DNA of 64,000 bases. It comes from Crotalaria pallida (taxonomy: Eukaryota; Streptophyta; Magnoliopsida; Fabales; Fabaceae). The notes under the pieces were generated by a model. It ran no database searches, was not told the origin of the DNA, and saw only the letters and a list, made by a program, of their open reading frames with translations. Positions 31,002-42,779 of this stretch are shown piece by piece. The translations under genes and the position numbers were made by a program. Position 1 is the stretch's first letter. Each line of letters opens with the position of its first letter. The stretch is from the NCBI GenBank assembly GCA_037953625.1, contig CM075651.1, forward strand, positions 63,350,501 to 63,414,500, read 5' to 3'.

Positions 31002-34000
31002 TGTAACACCCCTAATTTTCGTCTCCCAAATAACCGAGAAATTAATTATAACAATTAATTTATAATTGATTTATATTAGTTTTAATGGTTTTAGTTTTTG
31101 TACATTATGTGTTTTCATATATAAAAATATGAGATATATTTTTATATGGTTATTTTGTACAAAAATGTGAATATTGCAATTTAGTCCTTGGATTGGGACC
31201 TAATTGCAATATTAGAAAGGTTTTTGAAGAAAGAGTAATTAAATTATTAATTTTTGAATTTTATCAGCCTGTAACCGGTTAGAAAGGCTTTGTAACCGGT
31301 TACACGATGAACTCAGAAAACTGGGTTAGTGCGTTTGATGAGTAATCACGCGTTTTAACCCAGAATTCGCCACGAAATCGTCTTAATCTTAGTGGGGAAA
31401 GACGTGTCATCATGCATGGAGCTCTGATTTTGCTATATATAGCCTTGTGTTGATGAATTGAAACCCATTTTGCTCCTGAATTGCTGAAGCTCTGTTTTAG
31501 GGTTCTTGATTCGTCTGGTGCGATTCTCCTTCGTTTCTGAGAGTTAGATCATGAGTGATACACGTTACAAAGCTCACATCAAGGGCTTTGTATTGATATA
31601 AAGTTTGTGAGTTGAGAGTTCCTGGAGTTTGAGAACGAAGCTTGCCAAGTTGAGGTGTGGATGCTGTCAAACCTCAACTTCTGGTTTCTGGAGCTGACTT
31701 TGAAGCTCGATTTTGGTAAGCACACGAACCCTTTTGGTTTCAAATCTGTTCCTACCTCTAGTGCATGTTGCAGAGAATTCAATTTGACCATTTTCCCCAA
31801 TTCTTAATTTGGTTTTGCATGTCAAATTCCCTGGTTTTGGTACCCTGTCCAACTCTATCAGCATGGAGTGAATTTAATGGAAATCTGTGTTGGATCCTTT
31901 CTCTCTGCAATGTTTTGGATCAAGCACAATTTAGAGGTAAGGGGGAAGCTTACTATTTGCTATAATGAGAATAAATTGTGGTAGAATATAGGATGAGTCA
32001 CCAAGAGACTCAAAGGGCATAAGTTGAAATGGTTAAATGGCTTGGAGGCCAATTTGAGCTCAATTGATGTTTTGAGCAATGTTATCTGGATGCATGCAAG
32101 CTATGTTGATGTTGATTTCATGACTTAATTGGATATTATGTGAATTGATGCATTAAGTTGTGAAATATGTGCAATTATGTGCAATTTGAGTATCTAAATT
32201 GAATGCATGCAAGGTGAATGTGTTCCTGTAATTAAACATGTTTACTTAAGGTATATGAACACTTTTGAAAGTTGAAATTGGTTAGATTTGAGTAATGAAA
32301 AGAATGGTTTGCAAAACCTCATATTTCAGTGTGCTGACTGCACAATGTAACCGGTTACTCGATAATTGTAACCGGTTAGACACTGTAAAATGGTAAAAGA
32401 AAATAAGTTTTTGAAATCAGTCTTGTGGTCTTATTGATGCTACTCAAATCTAGGCCTTAATTTCATTGGAAACAATCTGAAATGAAGTAGATTATACTGT
32501 TATGGCTCAGATTGAAATTAAAGAGTTAATACCTTAGTGTAATGAGACAATTTCAAGAGGAAATTATGCATAAATGAAATTGGATTATGACTTAGATCTT
32601 TTGAATGATATTATGGTTGGACTTGAGGTATTCTGTTATGCTAAGACCTTGTTATTGGATTGAGTAGAGAAATCAAGGAAAGATTCTTTGAAAATCAAAG
32701 GTTTTGTATTCAGGTCTGTAATTCTAACCGGTTAGGTGATGATGTAACCGGTTAGTACCTGAAACTTAAAAGTAAAATTTAAGTTTTTGAATAAGGGTTT
32801 CTAATTCCAATGATTATATTCTCTCAATCCAGGTCTATGAGCATATGTTAAATTTAAATTCAAAGGTGAATTTTATGAGTAAAGCCATACCTCAAGATAT
32901 CATTCAGAGTCGTGTTTTCTAAGTCATAATAATGGAATTAATGGGAACATGACCCTGTACTCTAGGAGTACTAAACTGACGCAACCTACTTGATGACACA
33001 TTCTGGGAATGTGGCCATTGTCTGGGACATGGTTTCTTGGATACGTTCTGGGAACGTGATGCACACTCCGGGAGTGGTGCTTGATTATATTCCAAGTATG
33101 GTTTGCGATACGTTCTGGGAACGTATGTTAGTGTTCTGGGAACACATTGGTATAATAATAGAATTAAAGATAAAACCAACCTTGATGATTGTGCATCCAT
33201 ATAGAATGGAAGTTTGGTTGGTAGGAACGTTTATCATATTCTGGGAATATGAGGAGGGTACTCCGGGAGTACCAAATTATAACCTACTTGATGACACATT
33301 ATAGATATGTGGCCAGTGTCTGGGACCTGGTTTTATACGTTCTGGGAACGTATGTTAGTGTTCTGGGAACACATTGATATGCAACCTACTTGATGACACA
33401 TTATAGATATGTGGCCAGTGTCCGGGACCTGGTTTTTATGCGTTCTGGGAACGTGGTGCACACTCTGGGAGTGGTGCTTATTATTCCAAGTATGGTTTGC
33501 TACACGTTCTGGGAACGTGGTGCACACTCTGGGAGTGATGCGTATTATCCAAGTATGGTTCGACATTACGTTCTGGGAACGAATGTCGGTGTTCCGGGAA
33601 CACAACGGTGTATTGGATGGACGTCCAAGATGGACTTTTAGAGGCCTCAGTTGTGGAAAAATATCATGCATCATGCCACCTGCATTGAAAGAACTATTAT
33701 GATTAACCGGGTCTGCTCATATGATTATGCATCATGATTTGCTACATGTTGACTTGTGGATGTTAGTTTTATTCTCATTTGATTATGCGAATATGTATAG
33801 CTAACCCCCATGCCCTTATTAGGTTTTGATCGTGCATCTAGCTTGCACAAGAATCAGTAAGGGGAGATGTTCCTTAGGTGCATGCAGAGTGTAGAAAATG
33901 TGGGTTGTGAACCCGTTGTGCAGATATCGAGGATCCGGCCAGATAAATGGTTGGACAGAGGACCAGTGACCAGCTCTATAACATCTCTGTTTTTAATAGT

Positions 34001-34311
34001 ATTAATATGATACACATTTTGAAAGAGGTATCATAAGATGAATTTGGTTTCATAATAATATTTATTTGGTATCCATGGACTTGTTACACTTGATACATTT
34101 TGAGGGTATAATATGATTATTTTACTATGTTTCCGCAAAAACTCTGATTTTGTTAGTCAACCTCATTATTAATCAAGTGTTTGTGAAAAGGAATTTTCAT
34201 GGGAAGGGAAAATTATTATTTTTCAGATCTTTTTCCAATGATAACAAGTCCAAGTTTTCATAAACTTCTTACTTTTCTTATAAAGTAAGATGATATACAA
34301 GGAGTGTTACA
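31002..34311 (+). repeat. B2 3' LTR
   Basis: 3,310 bp, the same landmarks as the 5' LTR: AACCGGTT pairs, TATATATAG, donors, palindrome array at 32943-33610 and acceptor-like site. In the palindrome array some units are intact here but broken in the 5' LTR (ACTCCGGGAGTGG here, ACTCCGCGAGTGG there; GTGTTCTGGGAACAC here, GTGTTCTCGGAACAC there). Confidence 0.9.
32943..33610 (+). repeat. Co-varying palindrome array in B2 3' LTR
   Basis: Same units as 22262-22925, with slightly better preserved palindromes. Confidence 0.9.
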
Positions 34312-34316
34312 GAATT
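34312..34316 (+). repeat. Target-site duplication of B2, right copy
   Basis: GAATT directly follows GAGTGTTACA. Confidence 0.9.
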
Positions 34317-34433
34317 CATCACTGAAATGATTTAAATCATAATATACTCACCTTTTTTTTCCATATTTCCTCTTGGACTAATCCTTTTATATTGGGGTAT
34401 AATCTATCACTGCCCCACCATAATTAAACAACA

Positions 34434-35110
34434 TCCAATCATTTCATACAATCAGTTGATCTTTCCAAGTCAACTTGATCATAGGCCATGCGATCCTAGA
34501 AAATCCCTCAATATTCCGGCGATAATATCCAGCCAGCCCTAAGAAACTTCTCACCTCAGTCACAGTCTTAGGCTATTCCTATTTCAACCCTAAACTTACC
34601 TTTGCTGGATCCATCGCAATTTCTTCTTTAAAGATCACATGCCCTGCGAACGTAACTTCGCTCAACCAAAACTCATCTTTGGCGAGCTTAACACACCACT
34701 ACTCTTCTTGCAGGATTCCCAAAACAATCCCGAGATGTTCCTCATGTCCCTCCGGATTCTTAGAAGAAACCACAAACGAATCCAAATATAATCTAAAGGT
34801 CCCGTTCTTATAATCCATAAAAGAAAGGTGCATTAGTCAATCCGAACGACATTATTTTCTACTCATAATGTCTGTATCGAGATCAAAATGCAGTCTGAAG
34901 TGTATCCCTGCCCCGAATCCTGATTTGGGGTTAATCCAATAGCCAATCAATCTTAGAAAACACATAAACTCCTTTAATCTGATCCAACCAAAACCTTTAA
35001 GCACTTTTCTCCGCGTTCCCCCATGTGACTATTTCCGATGGTACCATATTATAAAGGTAGTAGAGATAGAATCATTTTCAAGAATTAACTTGATTCCAAA
35101 CTCTATCTAT
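34434..35110 (-). pseudogene. Decayed reverse transcriptase of B1
   Basis: It is the reverse complement of the B2 fragment 24430-25110, with the same order of RT remnants (KLTKDEFWLSEV-type motif near 34655-34690, SFGLTNA-type motif near 34835). The stops at 34859-34861 and 34699-34701 (CTA on the plus strand) are shared with B2, showing that they predate the divergence of the two copies. Confidence 0.7.
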
Positions 35111-35904
35111 TTACTCAAAGGTAAACCTGACATCATTTCTTGTAACCAGGATTTCTTTGACCCCCTTATTCCTTCACTGCTGCCCAGGAGCAACCACATG
35201 GGTCCATTGGGTTCCAGATTCGAAACTTGGGAATCCCAATACAGGGTTGTTCTATCGTCATTAATCATGATCACTTGATCCTTTGGCTCCCCAAACCGTG
35301 CTTACGATCAAATGTAATCATGACATAGGTAGATAGACAAAGTCTAATACCTTAATAGAATGATTCAGACATACCTTGGAAACAACTACAAGAAGATTTG
35401 TAGGAGTCTCCACTTTGAGGTAGCAGATTGGGTAAGGCATAGAGAAACTTTGATCACTACCCTTATCCAAAAGGAACAAAAGAAAGGATAGCTTTAGAGT
35501 TTAACAAACTCAACAAGGTTGATCTTTAAGAAGATAACTGCCCTACACTCGGTCTGAAAAGTTGATTAACTTTAACACGAGTGAGGGTAAACATTCCTCC
35601 TCAGAGTCAAGGACTTAACTACAACTCCTTAAGATTTCCTTATCACTGGTTCTATGAGAACGGAATAAACCAACACTATGGTTTTAGGTTTACCACATGT
35701 CTAAAGAGAAGCATACAACTATCATACTTCTACTTAGACTACATAGAACATTTCTTAATAACAGAATAAGCCACTTATCTAGAGCAATTACCCATAACCT
35801 TAGCTCTAGTTTGGAAGTATATGAAAGCATGCTTCCCAGGAAACATTGCAGATATCGACCAGCGTATTGGACCACACACCCAAGGACCAAGAGTCAGGAC
35901 CATT

Positions 35905-35916
35905 GCTCTAATACCA
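35905..35916 (-). promoter_or_regulatory. B1 primer-binding site
   Basis: GCTCTAATACCA is the complement of TGGTATTAGAGC, one change from the initiator tRNA-Met type, seven bases from the LTR end. Confidence 0.75.
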
Positions 35917-35922
35917 TAAAAA

Positions 35923-37810
35923 TGTAACACTCCTTGTATATCATCTTACTTTATAAGAAAAGTAATAAGTTTATGAATACTTGGACTTGTTATCGTTGGA
36001 AAAAGATCTGAAAATAAGAATTTTCCCTTACCTTGAAAATTCCTTTTCACAAACACTTGATTAATAATATGGTTGACTAACAAAATCAGAGTATGCGGAA
36101 ACATAGTAAAATCATCATATTATACCCCCAAAATATATCAAGTGTAACAAGTCCATTAATACCAAATAGGTATAATTATGAAACTGAATTCCTCTTATGA
36201 TACCCTTTTTCCAAAATATGTATCATATAAATTCTATTAAATAATAGAAATGTTATAGAGCTGGTCACTGGTCCTTTGTCCAAACATCCTTCTGGTCGGA
36301 TCCTCGATATCTGCACAACGGGTTCCCAACCCACACTTTCTACACTCTGCATGCCCTAAGAGACATCTCCCTTTATAGATTTTTGTGCAAGCTATATGCA
36401 CGATCAACACCTAATAAGGGCATGGGGGTTAGCTATACATATTCGCATAATTAAATGAGAATAAAACTAACATCCACAAGTCAACATGTAGCAAATCATG
36501 ATGCATAATCATATGAGCACACCCGGTTAATCATAATAATTCTTTCAATGCAGGTGGCATGATGCATGATTTTCTTCCACAACTGAGGCCTCTAAAAGTC
36601 CATCTTGGACGTCCATCGAATACACCGTTGTGTTCCCGGAACACTGACATTCGTTCCCAGAACTTAATGCCAAACCATACTTGGATAAATACGCAACACT
36701 CCTAGAGTGTGCACCACGTTCCCAGAACGTGTAGCAAACCATACTTGGATAAATAAGCATCACTCCCACAGTGTGCATCACGTTCCCAGAACGCATAAAA
36801 ACCAGGTCCCGGACACTGGCCACATATCTATAATGTGTCATCAAGTAGGTTGCATATCAATGTGTTCCCAGAACACTATCATACGTTCCCAGAACACTAT
36901 CATACGTTCCCAGAACGTATATAACCAGGTCCCAGACACTGGCCACATATCTATAATGTGTCATCAAGTAGGTTATAATTTGGTACTCCCAGAGTACCCT
37001 CCTCATATTCCCAGAATATGATAATCGTTCCTACCAACCAAACTTCCATTCTATATGAATGCACAATCATCAAGGTTGGTTTTATCTTTAATTCTATTAT
37101 TATACCAATGTGTTCCCAGAACACTAACATACGTTCCCAGAACGTATCGCAAACCATACTTGGAATATAATCAAGCACCACTCCCGGAGTGTGCATCACG
37201 TTCCCAGAACGTATCCAAGAAACCATGTCCCAGACAATGGCCACATTCCCAGAATGTGTCATCAAGTAGGTTGCATCAGTTTGGTACTCCTAGAGTACAG
37301 GGTCATGTTCCCATTAATTCCATTATTATGACTTTGAAAACACAACTTCTGAATGATATCTTGAGGTATGGCTTTACTCGTAAAATTCACCTTTGAATTT
37401 AAATTTAACATATGCTCATAGACCTGGATTGAGAGAATATAATCATTGGTATTAGCAACCCTTATTCAAAAACTTAACTTTTATTTTTAAGTTTCAGGTA
37501 CTAACCGGTTACATCATCACTTAACCGGTTTGAATTATAGACCTGAATATAAAACCACTGATTTTCCAAGAATCTTTTCTTAAATTCTCTTCTCAATCCA
37601 ATAACAAGGTCTTAGCATAACAGAATACCTCAAGTTCAACACATAATATCAATCAAAAGATCTAAGTCATAATCCAATTTTCATTTATGCATAATTTCGT
37701 CTTGAAATTATCCTTTGATATTAAGGTATTAACTCATCACCTCCAATCTAAACCAAACAGTGCTCAAACACATAGTTTTAGATTGGTCTTTGTATGAAAT
37801 TCTAGCTTAA
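35923..37810 (-). mobile_element. Element B1: 5' LTR, broken at 37810
   Basis: On the plus strand it begins TGTAACACTCCTTG and runs parallel to 14790-16656, then stops after CTAGCTTAA, where LINE sequence starts. The remaining 1.45 kb of the LTR (equivalent to 16657-18106) is not found to the right of the LINE. Confidence 0.8.
36630..37310 (-). repeat. Co-varying palindrome array in B1 5' LTR
   Basis: Same units as 15480-16150. One extra copy of the unit CACTATCATACGTTCCCAGA is present at 36893-36912 compared with the 3' LTR, so units can be gained or lost. Confidence 0.85.
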
Positions 37811-37877
37811 GCATGACCTAGCTCTCTCTCCCCCCGCCGGTTTTCCTTGCTTCCTTCGGTGCCTCCACCGCGCCACC

Positions 37878-39293
37878 ATGGCTAAGAAGCGAGGAAAACA
37901 ACAAAAATCCCCCTCTCCCTCTTCTAAACCTTCTTCCTCTCATGATAACAAATCGAAAGACAAAACTATGGACCCCTCACCGATTAGGTTAGGATTACTT
38001 GAAGACCAAGAAACCGAATTTCAGGAGTTGTTTGATAATATAAATGGCTTGAGTGACAAACAAGCAGTATCTGTCTTGGAAAAACTGGACCGTATACGTG
38101 AGAAGATCAAAGGGAAGCAGCCTATGTAACCCTTGAATGTTGATGAGGATGAAAGATCCATAGATGGTGTCAACCTATCTGATGCTGATCAAATGCAGTC
38201 AAAGAGTGATGGATCAGGAACCAGTGCTTCAAAACCTTCTGAAAAAATTACTAAACGTGTCTCAGTTTGGGATACTTTTGATATCTCAAAATTGAGAAAC
38301 TTTGGAGAGAAGTTACCATATAAGCCACCATCTATAAAGGATGGAATATCAATTGGAAAAATTGAGATAGAGGACATTAAAGATGAACTGAAATACTGGG
38401 AAAATGCTGTGACTTGCTTTGTCTTGGGAGCCAGGCCTCCTTTCCCAGTAATTAGTGGCTATCTGAAACGTATTTGGGGTCAGCATGGAATTCATAAAAT
38501 TCTCATGGACTTTGAAGGAAGAATTGTGGTCAGATTAAACACTCTTGAAGCTAGAAATACTGTGTTGGAGATTGGGGTTTACCACTTTGATAACAAACCG
38601 CTGTTTATTAGCCTATGGTCTGAGAAGCATGATAGTAAATTCCATGCTGAACATGTTCCTATTTGGATTCAATTACATGAGCTTGATGTGAAATATTGGG
38701 GAGCTTCATCACTAAGTAAAATTGCTAGCTTAGTTGGAGTTCCAATCATGGTTAACAGCTTGACTCAGGCACGGGATAGGATTAACTATGCACGAATTCT
38801 TGTTGAAGTTAATCCAAACACACTTCCTGATGAGGTGTTCTTTGAGGATGAGAAAGGGCGTGTGATCACACAGTCAATTACTTATGAATGGAAGCCAAGC
38901 TTTTGTGAGAAATGTGAAAAATATGGCCATGATAAGAAAATGTGCAGGAAAGGTGAAAATATTATAAGAAAAGAATGGGTTATAAAAGATAAGCCTTCTC
39001 AGAAAGAGGTTCTTCATGTTGTGGACTCTATCAAGGTTCAGGAGCAGGTTAATTCTGGTCTTATTCCTTCTGACAGGGTTCAGGAATCAGAGTTACATCC
39101 TTTGGTGGTTGAGACAGGAACAGCTTCTCAGCCTCAAAAGGAACCTGAGCCACAGCCAGTCTCTATATCTAAAGATGTTCCTAAGGAGCAAGAATGGCAT
39201 ACTGTGACTAGAAGAAGAGCTCAAATGCAAAAATCTAGTGATGTTGGTAATAAGGGGTTTGAGGGTGTTGGTCCTGGACCTACAAATGGATAG
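37878..39293 (+). pseudogene. LINE ORF1, gag-like RNA-binding protein, one internal stop
   Basis: ATG at 37878 lies in a good context (GCCACCATGG). The frame spans 471 codons to TAG at 39291 with one in-frame TAA at 38127-38129 (codon 84). The N-terminus is rich in K and S. The middle part (from about codon 145 to 255) resembles the DUF4283 domain of plant LINE ORF1 proteins (VLGARPPFPVISGYLKRIW near 38430-38475). A CX2CX4HX4C knuckle, CEKCEKYGHDKKMC, lies at about 38904-38945. Such ORF1 proteins bind LINE RNA. Apart from the stop the frame is clean. Confidence 0.8.
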
Positions 39294-39745
39294 TTAGCTA
39301 TTTGGAACATAAGAGGGATCAACCACCCTCAAAAGCAATTAGAGCTTAAAAGGTTGATTGGTAGATTTAAGGTGGGTTTGGTAGTTATTCTAGAGAATAA
39401 AGTCAGATCTTCTTCATATGAGAATTTGAAACAGAAGCTTTTTCCTGGCTGGGGTTCTTTCATCAATCTTGAGGATTTCCTTATTGGTAGAATCTGGATA
39501 GCTTGGAGATTGGATATGTACTCAGTGTATATCTTATGCAGCAGCAGTCAATTTGTCCATTGTAAAGTGCAGCAGGTTGGTGGGAATCAGGTATTCTTCT
39601 TAACTGTGGTGTATGCTAGCAATGATGCTGATGAAAGAGTGGAGGTTTGGAATTTTGTTAATCAGACTAGTCTTAGCATGAATATGCCTTGGTGTATTGC
39701 TGGAGACTTTAATACCATCCTTAGCCTCAAGAAAAACTGGGAGGT
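39294..39745 (+). pseudogene. LINE ORF2, N-terminal AP-endonuclease part
   Basis: The frame opens right after the ORF1 stop and reads AIWNIRGINHPQ, VVILENKV, VVYASN and AGDFNTIL, the Asn, Glu and Asp-Asn motifs of L1 endonucleases. No ATG is present at the start, so the ORF2 start has been damaged. A frameshift near 39730-39745 moves the reading to the frame that continues at 39746 (GLPV equivalent). The last endonuclease motif ISDHSPML lies in the next frame at about 39957. Confidence 0.75.
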
Positions 39746-41674
39746 TTGCCAGTGTTTCCTGATCAGCTTTCTGATTTTAGGAATTGTGTAAATGGTTCTG
39801 AACTTGAAGATATGAAATTTTATGGTTGTTACTTCACTTGGTCTAACAAGCAGCAGCCTGATTCCAGAATCTATTCTAAACTTGATAGGGTTCTGATCAA
39901 CTCTCATTGGATCTCTAGCTGGCCTAATGTTGAGACAGTTTTTCTGAATGAGGGTATTTCTGACCATTCACCAATGCTTGTTAATTGGAGGGTTAGTCCA
40001 TGGAAGAAGCCTTCATCTTTTAAGTTCTTTAATATGCTCGTTAAGGATGATGATTTTTTACAAATTGTCAAGGAGGCTTGGGATGTGGAAATTGAGGGGT
40101 ATGCCATGTTTGTGTTGGCTCAGAAGCAAAAGCTCTTACAGGGTCCTCTGAAAATGCTCAACTCAAGGAAATTTTCAGATATTGAGAAAAAGGAGCAAGT
40201 GTTTAGACAGAATCTGGACAGAGTTCAGGGTATGCTGGCTGATGATCCTGGTAATGTTCACATTCAGAAAATTGAGAGGGAAGCAAGAAGAGATTACTTG
40301 AATATTGCAGCAGCTGCTTCCAGTTTTCTTCAGCAGAAAGCAAAAGAAACCTGGTTAAAAGATGCAGATCAAAATACAAGGTTCTTCCATGAGTCAATAA
40401 CGGCTAGAAGGTATAGAAATCGACTTTTATCTATTTCTGATGATGAGGGGGTGATGAGAACTAATCAGGATAGCATCTGCCAGGTCTTTGAGAATTATTA
40501 CTCTAATCTTTTCTGTGAGGCTCCAGCAGATTGGAATATGACTCAAAATGAGATTTCCCAGGGTAATGTACTCTCAGTTGATCATCAATTGCCTTTAATT
40601 AGAAGTGTTACTGCTGAGGAAATTAGGAGTAGCTTTTTGAGCATGGGTAGTAACAAAACTCCAGGTCCTGATGGATATGGGGCTGAGTTCTACAAAGATG
40701 CTTGGGAGGTAATTGGAAGTGATGTGTGTAAAGCTATCCAAGAATTCTTTATCTCTGGTAAGATGCTCAAAGAGATTAATGCAACATCTCTGATTTTGGT
40801 CCCTAAAGTTGATTGCCCTAATACTGCAGCTGATTTCAGGCCTATAGCTTGCTGCAGTACAGTATATAAATGTATTGCTAAAATTTTGTCTAATAGACTC
40901 CAGGTGGTTCTACCAGTGCTGATCCAGGACAATCAGGCTGCATTTGTAAATGGTAGAAACATTGTGCAAAACATTCTAATTACTCAAGAATTGCTGAGGT
41001 TATATAGAAGAAAACATGTCTCTCCAAGATTTTTGATGAAGGTGGATCTGAGGAAAGCCTATGATGTGGTTAATTGGTCCTTTATTCAGCAAACTCTGCA
41101 GGCATTGAATTTTCCTTCTAAGTTTGTGCACTGGGTTATGACTTGTATTAAATCTGTCAGTTTCAGACTAGTGGTAAATGGTTGCTCCTTTGGTCAGATT
41201 AAAAGTCATAGGGGTTTGAGGCAAGGGGATCCTATGTCCCCTTTGCTCTTTGTTTTAGTCATGGAGATGTTGACTAGGAAACTACAGTATGCTTCTCAAA
41301 CTAGAGGATTCAGATTTCATCCTCTCTGCAGACAAGTCAAGATGGTCAATTTAGCCTTTGCTGATGATATAATGCTGTTTTGCAGTGGTAATGAGCATAG
41401 TGTCAAGATTCTAATAGAGGCTTTTCATAGTTTCTTAGAGAGTTCTGGCCTATATGCTAATCATTCTAAGTCCCATATTTATATGGCTGGAATTGATGCT
41501 AGTAGGGAGATAAGGCTGCAGGATATCACTGGTTTTAACAAAGGTTCATTTCCTTTCAAATATTTGGGCTTACCAATTGCTGCTAGGAAATGGACTCCTC
41601 AAACTTGCCAGATTTTAATTGATAAAATTTCTAAAAGGATAAACTCATGGAAGTCTAAGAATCTCTCTTACTAG
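39746..41674 (+). pseudogene. LINE ORF2, reverse transcriptase part
   Basis: A 642-codon open stretch includes endonuclease end SDHSP (about codon 72), KTPGPDGYGAEFYK (about 308), KVDLRKAYDVVNW (about 432), LRQGDPMSPLLF (about 491) and the catalytic FADD at codons 538-541, as in non-LTR RT. It ends in TAG at 41672-41674 inside the usual LSY-x-GR motif, so this stop is internal to the original ORF2. RT catalytic residues are intact. Confidence 0.85.
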
Positions 41675-42377
41675 GGAAGGGCCCAGCTGATCAATTCGGT
41701 TTTACTCTCTCTTCATGTTTATTGGGCCAGTGTCTTTATAATTCCTAAATCTGTTATGCAGCAGATTGAGAGGAATTGTAGACTCTTCTTATGGGGGGGG
41801 GTCTCAATCTGGTAGAGCTCAGGCAGTCATTGCCTGGGATCTGTGTTGCAGAGCAAAGAAGGCTGGTGGCTTGGGTTTCAAGAAAATTGTAAAGTGGAAT
41901 CAAGCTGCTCTTGGCAAGCAAGTGTGGCAGATTGCTTTGAAGAAGGATACTTTGTGGGTGAAGTGGATTAGTTCTATGTATCTGAGAGGTCAGGATTTCT
42001 AGTTGTACCAAATCTCTAGCCAGGACAGTTGGCATTGGAGGCAACTGATTAAAGTAAGGGACCATTTTAGACCAGCTTATCAGAATGGAATGTGGATAGG
42101 TGGCATGGATTATTCTGTTCAGCAGGGATATCTCTTCTTGCTTGGGGATCAAGATTCAGTGTTCTGGTCTAAAGTGGTTTGGAATTCTTCTACCATTCCT
42201 AAGCATTGTTTTATCTTTTGGTTAGCTGCTCATAATCAATTAAAAACTAAATCTAACATGGCCTCTTTTGATGATTCAGACCCTACATGTATTTTGTGCA
42301 ATGACAATTATGAAGATAGGGACCATTTATTTTTTGATTATGGGACCTTGGAAGCAGGTTTCATTTATTTATTATGA
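41675..42377 (+). pseudogene. LINE ORF2, C-terminal zf-RVT region
   Basis: After the TAG the same frame continues QLINSVLLSLHVYWAS, a G-run (41793-41801) carries a frameshift, the next frame reads RAKKAGGLGFKKI and stops with TAG at 42001-42003, then WHWRQLIKVRDHF and the zinc-binding region CILCNDNYEDRDHLFFD. The canonical continuation after HLFF is lost at about 42345. Confidence 0.75.
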
Positions 42378-42379
42378 AA

Positions 42380-42779
42380 GTTTACTCCAAATGCTTTTAT
42401 TTAAAGGTGGATAAAGCGAGTATGAATTAATTGGTATTAGAGATTGTGAAAAAAAAATATAGTATACGTGTTTATTTATATAAAATATAAAATTCAAGAG
42501 ATTTTCATATCCTTATCACAATTAAATACTTCTTTCATTTAAAAAAAATTAATTTTGCTATAGTTTTTTTTTAAGGGAGAATTTTGCTATAGTTAATTTT
42601 GATGTCTTTATTTTAATCATTTATGTGGTGTGTATTATCAATTTCATTTTGCTATAGTTAATTTTGATATCTTTATTTTAATCATTTATGTGGTGTGTAT
42701 TATCAATTTATTGAAAACAAAAATATTAAAAAGAACAAATTCGATTTTCTTCCCGCACATTGTGCGGGTGCTATACTAG
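42380..42779 (+). mobile_element. Helitron 3' end (left boundary unknown)
   Basis: A GC-rich hairpin CCCGCAC-ATT-GTGCGGG (42752-42768) is followed by TGCTATACTAG and T, matching the Helitron 3' signature (hairpin, short spacer, CTRR, host T). Upstream sequence is AT-rich with a 65-bp duplication. I cannot recognise the 5' TC end, so the left coordinate only marks the end of LINE-like sequence. Confidence 0.6.
42581..42710 (+). repeat. 65-bp direct tandem duplication
   Basis: ATTTTGCTATAGTTAATTTT... occurs at 42581-42645 and 42646-42710 with two differences. Confidence 0.9.

Larger units (their letters stand above)
20320..34311 (+). mobile_element. Element B2: complete non-autonomous LTR element nested in B1
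   Basis: LTRs of 3,311 and 3,310 bp (20320-23630, 31002-34311) flank an internal region with a primer site at 23638 and polypurine tract at 30985. A 5-bp GAATT duplication flanks the whole. It sits in the internal region of B1, a member of the same family in opposite orientation: the uninterrupted site is visible inside B2 itself at 25230-25250. The pol remnants are full of stops, so the element needed enzymes in trans. A solo LTR (C) has inserted at 25512. Confidence 0.92.
34312..35922 (-). mobile_element. Element B1: internal region, 5' half
   Basis: It continues the B1 internal sequence interrupted at 20319 and matches B2 23631-25240 in reverse. It ends beside the 5' LTR with a minus-strand primer site (35905-35916). 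Confidence 0.8.
37811..42350 (+). mobile_element. L1-type LINE, decayed and 3' truncated
   Basis: Order seen: short C/T-rich 5' leader, ORF1 with a CCHC knuckle, ORF2 with AP-endonuclease, reverse transcriptase and a C-terminal zinc-finger region. This is the standard plant L1 layout. The 5' end abuts B1 LTR sequence at 37810. The 3' end is lost after the HLFFD motif near 42340; no poly(A) tail or target-site duplication is visible. Confidence 0.85.
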
